In this document: positions 7,704-16,146 of the stretch, piece by piece
Layout of the letters: each line of letters opens with the position of its first letter
Numbering within the stretch: position 1 is the stretch's first letter
DNA from: Sphingopyxis sp. UBA6723
GTDB lineage: Bacteria > Pseudomonadota > Alphaproteobacteria > Sphingomonadales > Sphingomonadaceae
DNA length: 64,000 nucleotides
Assembly (NCBI RefSeq): GCF_002454115.1
Contig: NZ_DKIH01000006.1
Span: 186,641 to 250,640 of the forward strand
Reading direction: 5' to 3'
Made by a program: the position numbers and the translations under genes
The notes under the pieces: model-generated
Databases searched by the model: none
Told to the model about the DNA's origin: nothing
What the model saw: the letters and a program-made list of their open reading frames with translations, nothing else

Positions 7704-9659
7704 ATGACCCACACCCTTGACCGGCCGATCGCTGCTGACCAGGTCGACTGGCAACTTCTGGCCTCGGGGATCGAGCAGGGAAATATCCCTGCCCTTCTGA
7801 TGCTGCTTCACCAGATGACCGGCAAAACAAAATGGATCAAGGAGCCCTTTCTGCCGAAACGGGCGCCGGGACTCGATGACAATGATAGCGGTCAGCTGCC
7901 CGAGGATATCCAGCGCACGATACGCGACCACGCGCGTCAGGCGATCGAAGACTGGTTGACGGGCAAGCCGCTTGCCCTGCCCCAGCCCGACAACGCTCAT
8001 CTGGCCAAGATGCTGAGCGTCGCGATGACCGAACATGTCCCCGAGGAATATGGCGATATTGTTGCTGCCGGCATGATGCCAGTGCCGGCCAAGCGCGACA
8101 TACCTCCGCTGCTCAAGACGAAATCCGCCATCGTCATCGGCGCCGGGATATCGGGCATTTGCGCCGGAATCGAACTTCAGCGGCTGGGCATCGACTATGT
8201 CATCTTCGAGAAGAACGAGGATTTCGGCGGCACTTGGTTCGAGAATCGCTATCCCGGATGCGGGGTCGACACCCCCTCACTGACCTACACATTCTCGTGC
8301 CGTCCGAACGACTGGTCGAAATATTTCCCGCTACGCGACGAAATCGAAGACTATCTGCTCGACACCGCGCGCGAATATGGGCTCCCGGCCCGCGCGCAGT
8401 TCAAGTCGAAAGTCGAATCGGCGCGCTGGATCGACGACGCCGGTCAATGGGAGGTGATGGTGTCGAAGCCCGACGGCTCGACCGCCACGTACCGCGGCGA
8501 CTATCTTTTCAGCGCCGTCGGCATTCTCAACATCCCGCAATATCCCAAAATCGAAGGCCTCGACTCCTTTTCAGGCGAGGTGATTCACACCAGTCGCTGG
8601 CCAAAGGACGTCAACCTGTCGGGCAAGCGCATCGCGGTGATCGGCAATGGCGCGTCGGGAATGCAGGTGGCCCCGGCGGTTGCCGACGAGGCCAGCGCGC
8701 TCACGCTGTTTGCACGGTCCAAACAATGGGCGGCGCCGTTCCCGCAATTCCGCAAGGACGTTCCCAACGGTGTACGCTACCTGATGCGGGCCGTGCCGCT
8801 TTACCGGGCGTGGCTGGAACAACGCTTGTCGTGGACGTTCAACGACCGCGTTCACGGCACGCTGCGCCGTGATCCCGAATGGCCGCATCCCGAGCGCGCG
8901 GTGAACGAGATCAACGACGGTCATCGTCGTCATTTCACTCGCTATGTTCATGAGCAGCTGGCCGATCGCCCGGAACTGATCGATGACGTGCTGCCCGACT
9001 ATCCCCCCTTCGCCAAGCGGATGCTGCTCGACAATGGGTGGTATCGGACGCTCCGCAAGCCGAACGTCCGGCTGATCCCCGAACATCTGGCGCGCGTCGA
9101 AGGCAATCGGCTGATCTCGTCATCGGGGATCGAGGTCGAGGCCGATGTCATCATTCTTGCCACCGGATTCCAGACCACGAGAGTGCTTGGATCCTATGAT
9201 GTCATCGGGCGCAACGGCCAGGTGCTGCGCGATCTGTGGGGTGAGGATGACGCCGCAGCCTATCTCGGCACCCTCGTGCCGGGCTTTCCCAATCTGTTCA
9301 TCCTGCTCGGCCCCAATGTCGGGTCGGGTCACGGTGGCAGCATGATCCGCAATATCGAAAATCAGATGCATTTTGCCGGTGAAGTCGTGCTGGCAAGTGC
9401 CGCGCGCGGCGCCGACACAGTCGAGGTGAAAGAGGCCGTCTATCAGGACTATCGCCGCCAGATCGACGCAGCGCACGAGAAACTGGTGTGGACCCACCCC
9501 GGCACCGAAAACTGGTACCGCAATGCGAAGGGCCGCGTCATCGCGATCACGCCGTGGCGCAACGATGCCTTCTGGCGCATGACGCGCTCGCCGAAGGCCG
9601 ACGATCTGGAGTTCGGCAATACTGCCAGCGACCGCCAGCCTCTCGCCGAGGCCGGTTGA
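7704..9659 (+). CDS. Baeyer-Villiger monooxygenase, 4-hydroxyacetophenone monooxygenase type
   Basis: A 651-residue flavoprotein. Residues 1-140 form an N-terminal extension typical of the HAPMO branch (about 640 residues). Then VIGAGISGICAGIEL gives the FAD Rossmann motif near residue 145 and AVIGNGASGMQVAP the NADPH motif near 315. FSGEVIHTSRWP immediately before the second motif fits the Baeyer-Villiger fingerprint FxGxxxHxxxW(P/D), which separates these enzymes from N-hydroxylating and flavin-containing monooxygenases. It should insert oxygen next to a ketone to give an ester or lactone with NADPH and O2. The gene follows the ligase by about 100 bases. Substrate could be aryl, alicyclic or steroidal; the sequence does not decide. 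Confidence 0.92.
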   Translation: MTHTLDRPIAADQVDWQLLASGIEQGNIPALLMLLHQMTGKTKWIKEPFLPKRAPGLDDNDSGQLPEDIQRTIRDHARQAIEDWLTGKPLALPQPDNAHLAKMLSVAMTEHVPEEYGDIVAAGMMPVPAKRDIPPLLKTKSAIVIGAGISGICAGIELQRLGIDYVIFEKNEDFGGTWFENRYPGCGVDTPSLTYTFSCRPNDWSKYFPLRDEIEDYLLDTAREYGLPARAQFKSKVESARWIDDAGQWEVMVSKPDGSTATYRGDYLFSAVGILNIPQYPKIEGLDSFSGEVIHTSRWPKDVNLSGKRIAVIGNGASGMQVAPAVADEASALTLFARSKQWAAPFPQFRKDVPNGVRYLMRAVPLYRAWLEQRLSWTFNDRVHGTLRRDPEWPHPERAVNEINDGHRRHFTRYVHEQLADRPELIDDVLPDYPPFAKRMLLDNGWYRTLRKPNVRLIPEHLARVEGNRLISSSGIEVEADVIILATGFQTTRVLGSYDVIGRNGQVLRDLWGEDDAAAYLGTLVPGFPNLFILLGPNVGSGHGGSMIRNIENQMHFAGEVVLASAARGADTVEVKEAVYQDYRRQIDAAHEKLVWTHPGTENWYRNAKGRVIAITPWRNDAFWRMTRSPKADDLEFGNTASDRQPLAEAG

Positions 9660-9680
9660 GCGGCAGCGAGGTTAAACCGG

Positions 9681-10655
9681 ATGAAAGCCTTTCAGGGACA
9701 TCGCCTGGGCGCGGTTGAGGACTTCGCGCTCGAAGAACGATCGGCGGGCGCGCCGGGTGCGGGCGAAATCCTCCTGCGCGTCGAGGCGACATCATTGGGC
9801 TTTGTCGATGCGCTGGTGATGCGTGGTCTCTATCAGGCACAGCCGCCCCTTCCTTTCACGCCAGGCGGTGAAATCGTCGGCTGCATCGAAGCGCTGGGTG
9901 CGGGCGTGACGGGTTTTGTACCGGGCCAGCGTATCGCAAGCTGGCAATTCGGCGGCGGCCTCGCCGAGCAGGCGATCGTCCACGCGGCAAGCAGCGTGGC
10001 AGTTCCCGACACCCTTGAAGCGCCAGCTGCTTCGGCGCTGATCCTCGATTTCCTGACCGCGCACTACGGCCTGTTCGACCGCGGTCATTACCAGGCAAGC
10101 CAGTCGCTGCTCGTCACCGGCGCCTCCGGCGGCGTCGGATCGGCGGCGGTGCAACTCGCGCATGCTTGCGGTGGTGTCGTCATCGGGCTCGCGTCGGGCG
10201 AGGCCAAGATGCGCCATGTCGCGGCGCTCGGCGCGGACATGGTGCTCGACTATCGCGACCCTGACTGGCGCAAGCAGCTGAAGGTCCGATACCCCGCGGG
10301 GATCGACCGGGTCTTTGATCCCGTGGGTGGTCCGTTGTTCGAGCCCTGCTTCCGTTCGCTCGCCAAGCATGGGCGCCACCTCGTGGTCGGATTTGCATCG
10401 AGCGACGGCATTCCACAGCTCCCTGCCAATCTCCCACTGTTGAAGTCCGGCGAACTCGCGGGAGTCGATGCTCGCTATCTTGGCGAAAGCGATCCCGCGC
10501 GAGTGCGGGCCATATTGGGGATCATCTTCCGCCTTGCAGAACGCGGCCGGATCCAATCGTGGGTCGATCAGATTTTCCCGCTCGCCGAAGCCCCGGCAGC
10601 GTTCCGCGCGCTCGGCTCGGGCACGCGCATCGGCAAGATTGTCGTCACGCCCTAA
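9681..10655 (+). CDS. NADPH:quinone oxidoreductase-like MDR family protein
   Basis: A 324-residue medium-chain reductase. LLVTGASGGVGSAAVQLAHA is the nucleotide-binding segment at about residues 144-163, and GLASGEAKMRHVAALGAD follows as in zeta-crystallin-type quinone or enoyl reductases. The structural-zinc cysteines of zinc alcohol dehydrogenases are absent. It starts 21 bases after the monooxygenase stop and ends the rightward operon, converging with the P450 gene only four bases away. A likely role is reduction of an unsaturated ketone or enoyl intermediate. Confidence 0.88.
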   Translation: MKAFQGHRLGAVEDFALEERSAGAPGAGEILLRVEATSLGFVDALVMRGLYQAQPPLPFTPGGEIVGCIEALGAGVTGFVPGQRIASWQFGGGLAEQAIVHAASSVAVPDTLEAPAASALILDFLTAHYGLFDRGHYQASQSLLVTGASGGVGSAAVQLAHACGGVVIGLASGEAKMRHVAALGADMVLDYRDPDWRKQLKVRYPAGIDRVFDPVGGPLFEPCFRSLAKHGRHLVVGFASSDGIPQLPANLPLLKSGELAGVDARYLGESDPARVRAILGIIFRLAERGRIQSWVDQIFPLAEAPAAFRALGSGTRIGKIVVTP

Positions 10656-10659
10656 GACG

Positions 10660-11892
10660 TCACCAGCGGGCGGGAAGCGTGCTCATGCCGCGAAACAAAA
10701 ATCCGTCGCGCCAAGCCGGTGCATCGGTGTCGACCGTCATTCCCGGCAGCCGCGTCGCCAGTCTCTCAAACGCGATTCGCCCTTCCAGCCGCGCAAGTTC
10801 GGCGCCCACGCAGAAATGGATACCGCCACCAAAGCTGAGATGTCGCGCCGCATTGTCGCGCCCGATGTCGAAGCTGTCAGGATTATCGAACACGCGCGGG
10901 TCGCGATTTCCGGCGCCGATCAGGGTGAGGATCTTTTCGCCCTTCGCGATGGCCTCTCCCCGAACCTGCGTCGCGCGCAGCGCGGTGCGATAGGTGGCGA
11001 TGAGCGAGCTTTCGTAGCGCAGCACCTCATCGACCGTCCCGGCGGCATAAGCCGCCGGATCGCCGACCAGACGTTGCCACTGATCAGGAAAGCGGCTGAA
11101 GCTGAGGAGGCCGTTGCCGATCATATGTGCGGTTGTCTCGAATCCGGCGCCGAACAATCCGATCGCTACAGTGACCAGCTCGTCGTGCGACAGCGCATCC
11201 TCCACCCCGCCCGCGTGAACCAGTGCGGTCGCGAGATCGTCCTGAGGCACGGCCTTGCGTTCGTTGAACAGCGACTCAAAGAAATTCTGCAACACCGCAA
11301 TCTGCGTGTTCGCCGTCGCCAGTTCGGTATCGGTCAACGCGCGCGCTTCGAAAACGATGAAACTTTGCGCAATGGCATCAATGACCGCAGGCAGCCGATC
11401 GTCGTCGGGATCGATACCGAGCATATCGCACATGACGCGCACCGGCAGTTCATAGGCAAACCGGGCAATCAGGTCGCCGTGCCCGTCGCCCGCTAAGCCG
11501 TCGATCAACCGGTCGGCAATTTCACGAATCCGAGGCTCCATCGCGCGCACGCGCCTGGCAGTCAGCGCCCCCGTCACCAGCCCGCGCACCCGCGTGTGGC
11601 GCGGCGGGTCCTGCATCAGGAATACCTCGGACAGCCATTTGTAGCCGCGTTGTCCCATCACATCGAAATCGGGACCATAAAAGAGCCGAATGTTCTCGAC
11701 AAAATCGCCCTGGCCGAAATCGTCGCGGTTCATGAGGACGGCGCGAACATCTTCGTGGCGGCTGACCACCCAATAGCCCAGATCGGAGCGATGGATTGGA
11801 TCGTCTTCGCGCAATCGGGCGAAGGCGATGTACGGATCGGCCTTCAGCGCAACATCGTCGGGAGAAAAAGAAGGCACGCGGAGGTCGGTCAC
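10660..11892 (-). CDS. Cytochrome P450
   Basis: A 410-residue soluble bacterial P450. The I-helix oxygen-activation segment reads AGFETTAHM, the K-helix ExxR is EVLR in VDEVLRYES, and the heme-ligand loop is FGGGIHFCVGAELARLE with the axial Cys. The start is a GTG preceded by AGGGAGA. No ferredoxin or reductase gene is adjacent, so redox partners must lie elsewhere. It is the last gene of the leftward set TonB receptor, MBL hydrolase, P450, and would hydroxylate the imported substrate before the dehydrogenase and monooxygenase act. Confidence 0.94.
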   Translation of the reverse strand: MTDLRVPSFSPDDVALKADPYIAFARLREDDPIHRSDLGYWVVSRHEDVRAVLMNRDDFGQGDFVENIRLFYGPDFDVMGQRGYKWLSEVFLMQDPPRHTRVRGLVTGALTARRVRAMEPRIREIADRLIDGLAGDGHGDLIARFAYELPVRVMCDMLGIDPDDDRLPAVIDAIAQSFIVFEARALTDTELATANTQIAVLQNFFESLFNERKAVPQDDLATALVHAGGVEDALSHDELVTVAIGLFGAGFETTAHMIGNGLLSFSRFPDQWQRLVGDPAAYAAGTVDEVLRYESSLIATYRTALRATQVRGEAIAKGEKILTLIGAGNRDPRVFDNPDSFDIGRDNAARHLSFGGGIHFCVGAELARLEGRIAFERLATRLPGMTVDTDAPAWRDGFLFRGMSTLPARW

Positions 11893-11910
11893 AAATCGTC
11901 TCCCTGAAAA

Positions 11911-12801
11911 CTAGCGGTAGCGCGGCGCGAATGTCCCATCGTCACGGCGTTCGACAAACACCGAATGCGGGGCACCAAAATGCGCCGGTACGATCCGCGC
12001 GCCTTTTGCACTCGCACGATGAAGAATGCGCCTCCGCGTATCAGCGGCGGCGATCCGGTCTTCGCAATAGACGCTATTCCAGTCGGGGCGCGCAATCTGC
12101 ATCGGGTGATGCAATATGTCACCGGTAAACAGCGCCGTTTCGCCGTCGTTCTCGACCTCCAGAACCATATGCCCCGGCGTGTGTCCTGGCGACGTCCAAG
12201 CGGTCATCCCCGGCGCGATCAGGGCGCCATCGTCGATCAGCTCGGCCAGCCCCGCATCGATGATCGGCTGAACGCTATCCTCGAACACATTGGCGTTCAC
12301 ACCCGCACCAGCGAGCGTCGCATACTGCGCCTTGGCCGGATTCCACGCCTCTTCATCGGCCCGCGGGAAATAGTAGCGCGCCTTGGGAAAGGTCGGCTGC
12401 CAGCCGCCATCGCGCCATTCGGTGTTCCACCCCACATGATCAACGTGCAGATGAGTACAAAAGACCTTGTCGATATCGCCCGGCGCGAAACCCGCCGCCG
12501 CAAGACCGTCCAGAAACGGGGTCGTCAGCTGACCGAAGATCGGGATACCGGGGCGGTCCTTGTCATTGCCCGCCCCGGTATCAACGATGATCCTCTCGCT
12601 ACCGGTGTCGATCAGCCAGCTTTGCAGATAGCCATAAATCAGGCCTCCGCGAAAAAAGTCTGGTTCGAAATCCGCCACTTGCTGGTTGAACGCAGCATCC
12701 TCATACTCGGCGAAGAGTGCTTCGGCCGGACTGAAGCCGCCTTGCCACTCCTCCAAGCGATAAACCTGATAGCGGCCGATGGTGAAGGCTGCGTCCATCA
12801 T
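11911..12801 (-). CDS. Metallo-beta-lactamase-fold hydrolase (lactonase-like)
   Basis: A 296-residue protein with the MBL zinc motif THLHVDHVG near residue 115, a downstream SPGHTPGHM His and FTGDILHHP Asp, all expected for a binuclear site. The arrangement resembles the N-acyl-homoserine-lactonase branch, whose members open lactone rings. Beside a Baeyer-Villiger monooxygenase that makes lactones or esters, ring opening is the natural guess but is inference. No signal peptide seen. GGAGGATCGC precedes the ATG. It lies 12 bases after the TonB receptor stop and 18 before the P450 start, so it is in that operon. Confidence 0.88.
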   Translation of the reverse strand: MMDAAFTIGRYQVYRLEEWQGGFSPAEALFAEYEDAAFNQQVADFEPDFFRGGLIYGYLQSWLIDTGSERIIVDTGAGNDKDRPGIPIFGQLTTPFLDGLAAAGFAPGDIDKVFCTHLHVDHVGWNTEWRDGGWQPTFPKARYYFPRADEEAWNPAKAQYATLAGAGVNANVFEDSVQPIIDAGLAELIDDGALIAPGMTAWTSPGHTPGHMVLEVENDGETALFTGDILHHPMQIARPDWNSVYCEDRIAAADTRRRILHRASAKGARIVPAHFGAPHSVFVERRDDGTFAPRYR

Positions 12802-12813
12802 GCGATCCTCCGA

Positions 12814-15096
12814 TCAGAAATCGACCCCGAGCGTTACGCCATAGGTCCGCGGCGGCCGCAGCGATCCCACCGACACGAAGCTGTAGAGCGGCGCGGCAAT
12901 GATCGTGTTCGCCAGCGCATATTTGTCGGTCAGATTCTTGCCCCACAGCGCCAGCGACCATCTCTCGTCAGGCGAACGATAAGTGATGCTCGCGTTGACG
13001 AGCGCAAAGGCTTCTTGCCGCGCGTCATTATTGTTGAACTCGGTGAAGAAAACCTCGTCCTGCAGATTGATGTCGGCAGACAGGTCAAGGAAGCCGGAAT
13101 TGCCGAGATTGAAACGCTGATCGACGAACGCTGCAACGGTATATTTGGGCGCGTTCGACAAGCGGTTGCCCGACAGGTCGACCAGCCCCGGGTCGGTCGC
13201 ACACGTCGGATATTGCGGGCGGCTGGCATTGCCCGCGGCGTAATAGCCGTTGCAGAAGTCCTTGTATTTGGCGTTGAGATAGGTGCCATAGACGCGGATC
13301 GTCGTGTTGTCGCCGGGGCGGAAGGTCGCCTCCAGTTCGACCCCATAGTTACGCGCCGACGCGGCATTGATCGTCTCGACGATGCTGTTGGCATTGACGA
13401 AGCCGACCTGCAAATTGGTATAGTCATAATAGAAGACCGCACCCGACAAACCAAATTTCCGGTCGGCGGTTTCCCCGCGGAAACCGGCTTCATAGCTCCA
13501 CACATATTCGGGATCGATGACCGAATTGATGCTGCCGATGTTCACGACGCCCGATTTGAAACCGCGTGTCACCTTGCCATAGAAAAGCGTGCCGCCAGGG
13601 GTGCGATATTCGATGGCAAACTTGGGCGTGATCGCGTCCCAGCTGCCGGTCTTGTCGGTCGGAATATCGAGCCCCTGCGCCTCGAAGGTGAAACGCCCGA
13701 CACCGCTGCGCTTTTCCCAGTTGTAACGCGCGCCCGCGGTGATCGTGAGGTCGGGCAGGATTTCGAAAGCCGCCTCGAGATAGGCACCAGCGGCCTTGGT
13801 CTTGACCGTGCCGCGCTGGAGATAATTGCCATTGTCGAACAGGTTCGCAGGCAGGTTGGTGCCCAGCACGATATTGAAATAGGATGCCAGGTTGACCGTA
13901 GGAACACGGACTTCGCCGAACAGCTTTTCCTCGAAATAGGTCGCGCCGCCCAGCAGCGACAGACTGCCGACATTATAGTTGAAATTCACTTCCTGACTGA
14001 ACGATTCGCTGTTTTCGGTGTAGTCGTTCCGGCCAAAGGCATTGAAATCGCTCACGTCGAGGTCGTCGCGGTTGAAGCGTTTGAACTTGCGATAGGCGGT
14101 CGTCGAAACCAGCGAGAAATCACCCGAGTCCCACGTCAATATGCCCTGGATGCTCGACCCGTCGCGCTTGTTGATCGCGTCCTCGTCCGAATAGATGTTG
14201 CGCAGGTCCGGCTTTTCGCCGCGCGCCGCATAATAATCGAAAATCGTGTTGCCGCCCAGCAGCGACGATGCGAGCCCCGCTTCCGGCACCACCGTCGGCC
14301 CAAAATAGTGGAATGCATAATTGTTATCGTCTTCCTTGAAATGATCGGCGACGATCAGCAGTTCGAGGTCGGGCGACAGTTTGGCAAGCAGCGACCCGCG
14401 AATGGCATAGGCGTCGCGATCGTCGATCGGATTGCCGGTGAATAAATTGGTGCCATAGCCGTCACGCTTTTCATATTTGCCCGCAACGCGGAACATCAGA
14501 CTTTCGCCCGCGATCGGCCCGCCGAGCGCCGCTTCAAGAGTGCGCGCATCATAATTGCCATAGGTGGCGCGAGCGAAGCCGTCGAATTCGGGGGTCGGCC
14601 GCGCGGTGACGATATTGATCACGCCGCCGGTCGCGCCGCGGCCATAGGTCGTCCCCTGTGGCCCGCGCAGCACCTCGATTTGCTGGATATCATAAAAGCC
14701 GCTGAGCTGCGCCGCCGGACGGCTGATGATCGCGCCATTCTGAAGAAAAGCAACGGCGCCGTCGGCCCCCAGATCGATGCTGGTCAGGCCGATGCCGCGA
14801 ATGAAGGTGCGGTTGACGCCAAACTGGTCGCCAACGGAGACGTTGGGCACCGCTGCGGCGAGATCGCCGGCATCCTCGATACCACCTGCCCCGACATCGT
14901 CGGCGCCGAGCACCGAGATCGACGCGCCGGTATCTTCCAGCGACTTGCCCGATTTGGTCGCGGTCACGATGATCGTGCCGTCATCATTGCCGTCTGTGAC
15001 GGCATCGGGGTTGGTGTCTTGCGCCAAAACAGGGGACGCGACAGCGACCGAGCCCATGACCGTCGCCAACAGCAAATGCTTGATCTTCGAATTCAT
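12814..15096 (-). CDS. TonB-dependent outer-membrane receptor
   Basis: A 760-residue receptor. Sec signal peptide (cleavage after SPVLAQ), then IIVTATKSGKSLEDT as the TonB-box-adjacent segment, a plug with IEVLRGPQGTTYGRGATGG and a long beta-barrel ending in GVTLGVDF with the C-terminal Phe required for BAM assembly. It should import the substrate, or a chelated or hydrophobic form of it, of the surrounding P450/Baeyer-Villiger pathway using TonB energy. AGGGAGAGAG precedes the ATG. The TACCGGTCAGTA site 37 bases upstream suggests control by the adjacent TetR. The opposite strand is also open over most of its length, which is a codon-bias artefact. Confidence 0.94.
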   Translation of the reverse strand: MNSKIKHLLLATVMGSVAVASPVLAQDTNPDAVTDGNDDGTIIVTATKSGKSLEDTGASISVLGADDVGAGGIEDAGDLAAAVPNVSVGDQFGVNRTFIRGIGLTSIDLGADGAVAFLQNGAIISRPAAQLSGFYDIQQIEVLRGPQGTTYGRGATGGVINIVTARPTPEFDGFARATYGNYDARTLEAALGGPIAGESLMFRVAGKYEKRDGYGTNLFTGNPIDDRDAYAIRGSLLAKLSPDLELLIVADHFKEDDNNYAFHYFGPTVVPEAGLASSLLGGNTIFDYYAARGEKPDLRNIYSDEDAINKRDGSSIQGILTWDSGDFSLVSTTAYRKFKRFNRDDLDVSDFNAFGRNDYTENSESFSQEVNFNYNVGSLSLLGGATYFEEKLFGEVRVPTVNLASYFNIVLGTNLPANLFDNGNYLQRGTVKTKAAGAYLEAAFEILPDLTITAGARYNWEKRSGVGRFTFEAQGLDIPTDKTGSWDAITPKFAIEYRTPGGTLFYGKVTRGFKSGVVNIGSINSVIDPEYVWSYEAGFRGETADRKFGLSGAVFYYDYTNLQVGFVNANSIVETINAASARNYGVELEATFRPGDNTTIRVYGTYLNAKYKDFCNGYYAAGNASRPQYPTCATDPGLVDLSGNRLSNAPKYTVAAFVDQRFNLGNSGFLDLSADINLQDEVFFTEFNNNDARQEAFALVNASITYRSPDERWSLALWGKNLTDKYALANTIIAAPLYSFVSVGSLRPPRTYGVTLGVDF

Positions 15097-15132
15097 AATC
15101 TCTCTCCCTGATATACCGGGTATATAATTTTC

Positions 15133-15144
15133 TACCGGTCAGTA
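15133..15144. promoter_or_regulatory. TetR-type operator, site 2 (TACCGGTCAGTA)
   Basis: Fits the TACYNGYYAGTA consensus and lies 37 bases ahead of the TonB receptor start. A second near-palindrome, TATACCGGGTATA, lies between it and the start codon at about 15112-15124 and may be part of the promoter or a further half-site. Confidence 0.55.
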
Positions 15145-15216
15145 ATCACATGTCTGGTTATGCTAGTCGGGCGATCCTGCCCGTTCATCCTTTGCTTTTG
15201 CTAAGTCCTTTTAAAG

Positions 15217-15861
15217 CTATTCCGCGCCCGCCAGCCGCAGTGCGGCCTGGACGAGATATTCGATCACTTCTTCCGCAGATCGCTGGCCGCTGGACGAGTA
15301 CCAGGTCGGAATCCAACTGATGAGCCCGCCGATCCACACCGCAATGAAGGGATCGATGTCCTCGCGGAATTCGCCGCTGGCAACACCTTCGCGGATCATC
15401 TCGCCGATCTGATGATCGAAACTGTGCCGCAGACGCAAAATTCGCTTGTAGTCTTCAGCACTCAGATGTTTCATCTCGCGCTGGTAAACGACGACATATT
15501 CCTGCCGATCGATCACGATCTGACCGACCTTGCGCACCACTTCGGCAAGCCGTGCCCGATGGCTGCCATGCTCATGCGCCAGGACGTCTTCCAGCACCGC
15601 CAGCGCCTCGCTGATCCCGACCTCGCAGATCGCCGCGAGGATCGCCTCCTTGTTCTTGAAATAGGAGTAGAGGAACGGCTTGGTGACGCTGAGCTGGCTC
15701 GCGACATTGTCGAGGGTGCAGCTGCTGTAACCGCGCTCGTAAAAAAGATGGCTCGCTGCCTCGACGATCCGGTTGACCTTGAAGGCAACGAACTCGGACT
15801 TGAGCGAAGCGCCGGAGACGCGCGGGCGGATCAGGGAATCACTGGACACGGCAACGGTCAT
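15217..15861 (-). CDS. TetR/AcrR-family regulator of the catabolic locus
   Basis: A 214-residue regulator. The N-terminal helix-turn-helix is standard for TetR proteins: YERGYSSCTLDNVASQLSVT then KPFLYSYFKNKEAILAAICE at about residues 40-82. The C-terminal half is the variable ligand domain, with a Trp-rich segment (WIGGLISWIPTWYS) that could form a hydrophobic pocket. It lies upstream of the TonB receptor on the same strand, 120 bases away, and divergent from the FMN-oxidase gene. Sites fitting TACYNGYYAGTA flank it on both sides, so autoregulation and local repression are likely. Confidence 0.9.
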   Translation of the reverse strand: MTVAVSSDSLIRPRVSGASLKSEFVAFKVNRIVEAASHLFYERGYSSCTLDNVASQLSVTKPFLYSYFKNKEAILAAICEVGISEALAVLEDVLAHEHGSHRARLAEVVRKVGQIVIDRQEYVVVYQREMKHLSAEDYKRILRLRHSFDHQIGEMIREGVASGEFREDIDPFIAVWIGGLISWIPTWYSSSGQRSAEEVIEYLVQAALRLAGAE

Positions 15862-15962
15862 AGCATCGACCCAAGGCAGCCGGATAGTGACACCAAAACC
15901 TCCCTCTGCGGCGCCATTCTATCGATGGCGGGCCGCTGCGAGGGTATGCCGCAAAAGACATC

Positions 15963-15974
15963 TACCTGCTAGTA
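15963..15974. promoter_or_regulatory. TetR-type operator, site 3 (TACCTGCTAGTA)
   Basis: Third match to TACYNGYYAGTA, in the 285-base divergent region between the TetR gene and the FMN-oxidase gene. The extended form CTACCTGCTAGTAG has four-base arms on each side. The rest of the intergenic region shows no gene; a weaker ACC-N4-GGT repeat lies at about 16073. Confidence 0.6.
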
Positions 15975-16146
15975 GTTTTTACATGAGGCTGGTAACTTTC
16001 GCGTTGCTGCCACAAGGATGTCGAGAAACGCGGCCTGTTTTGCGCTTTTGAACCGGTAAAAAAGCGATACGGTACCGACTGGTGGACGTGGACGAACGGC
16101 CGGCACACGCAAATATGCGTCGGCGATTGAGCGGAGAGACGGGACA

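Noticed and set aside
11965..14445. An 826-codon open frame on the plus strand
   Set aside because: It is antisense to the MBL-fold and TonB receptor genes, has an Arg/Ile/Asp-rich composition without any domain, and arises from GC-rich codon bias.
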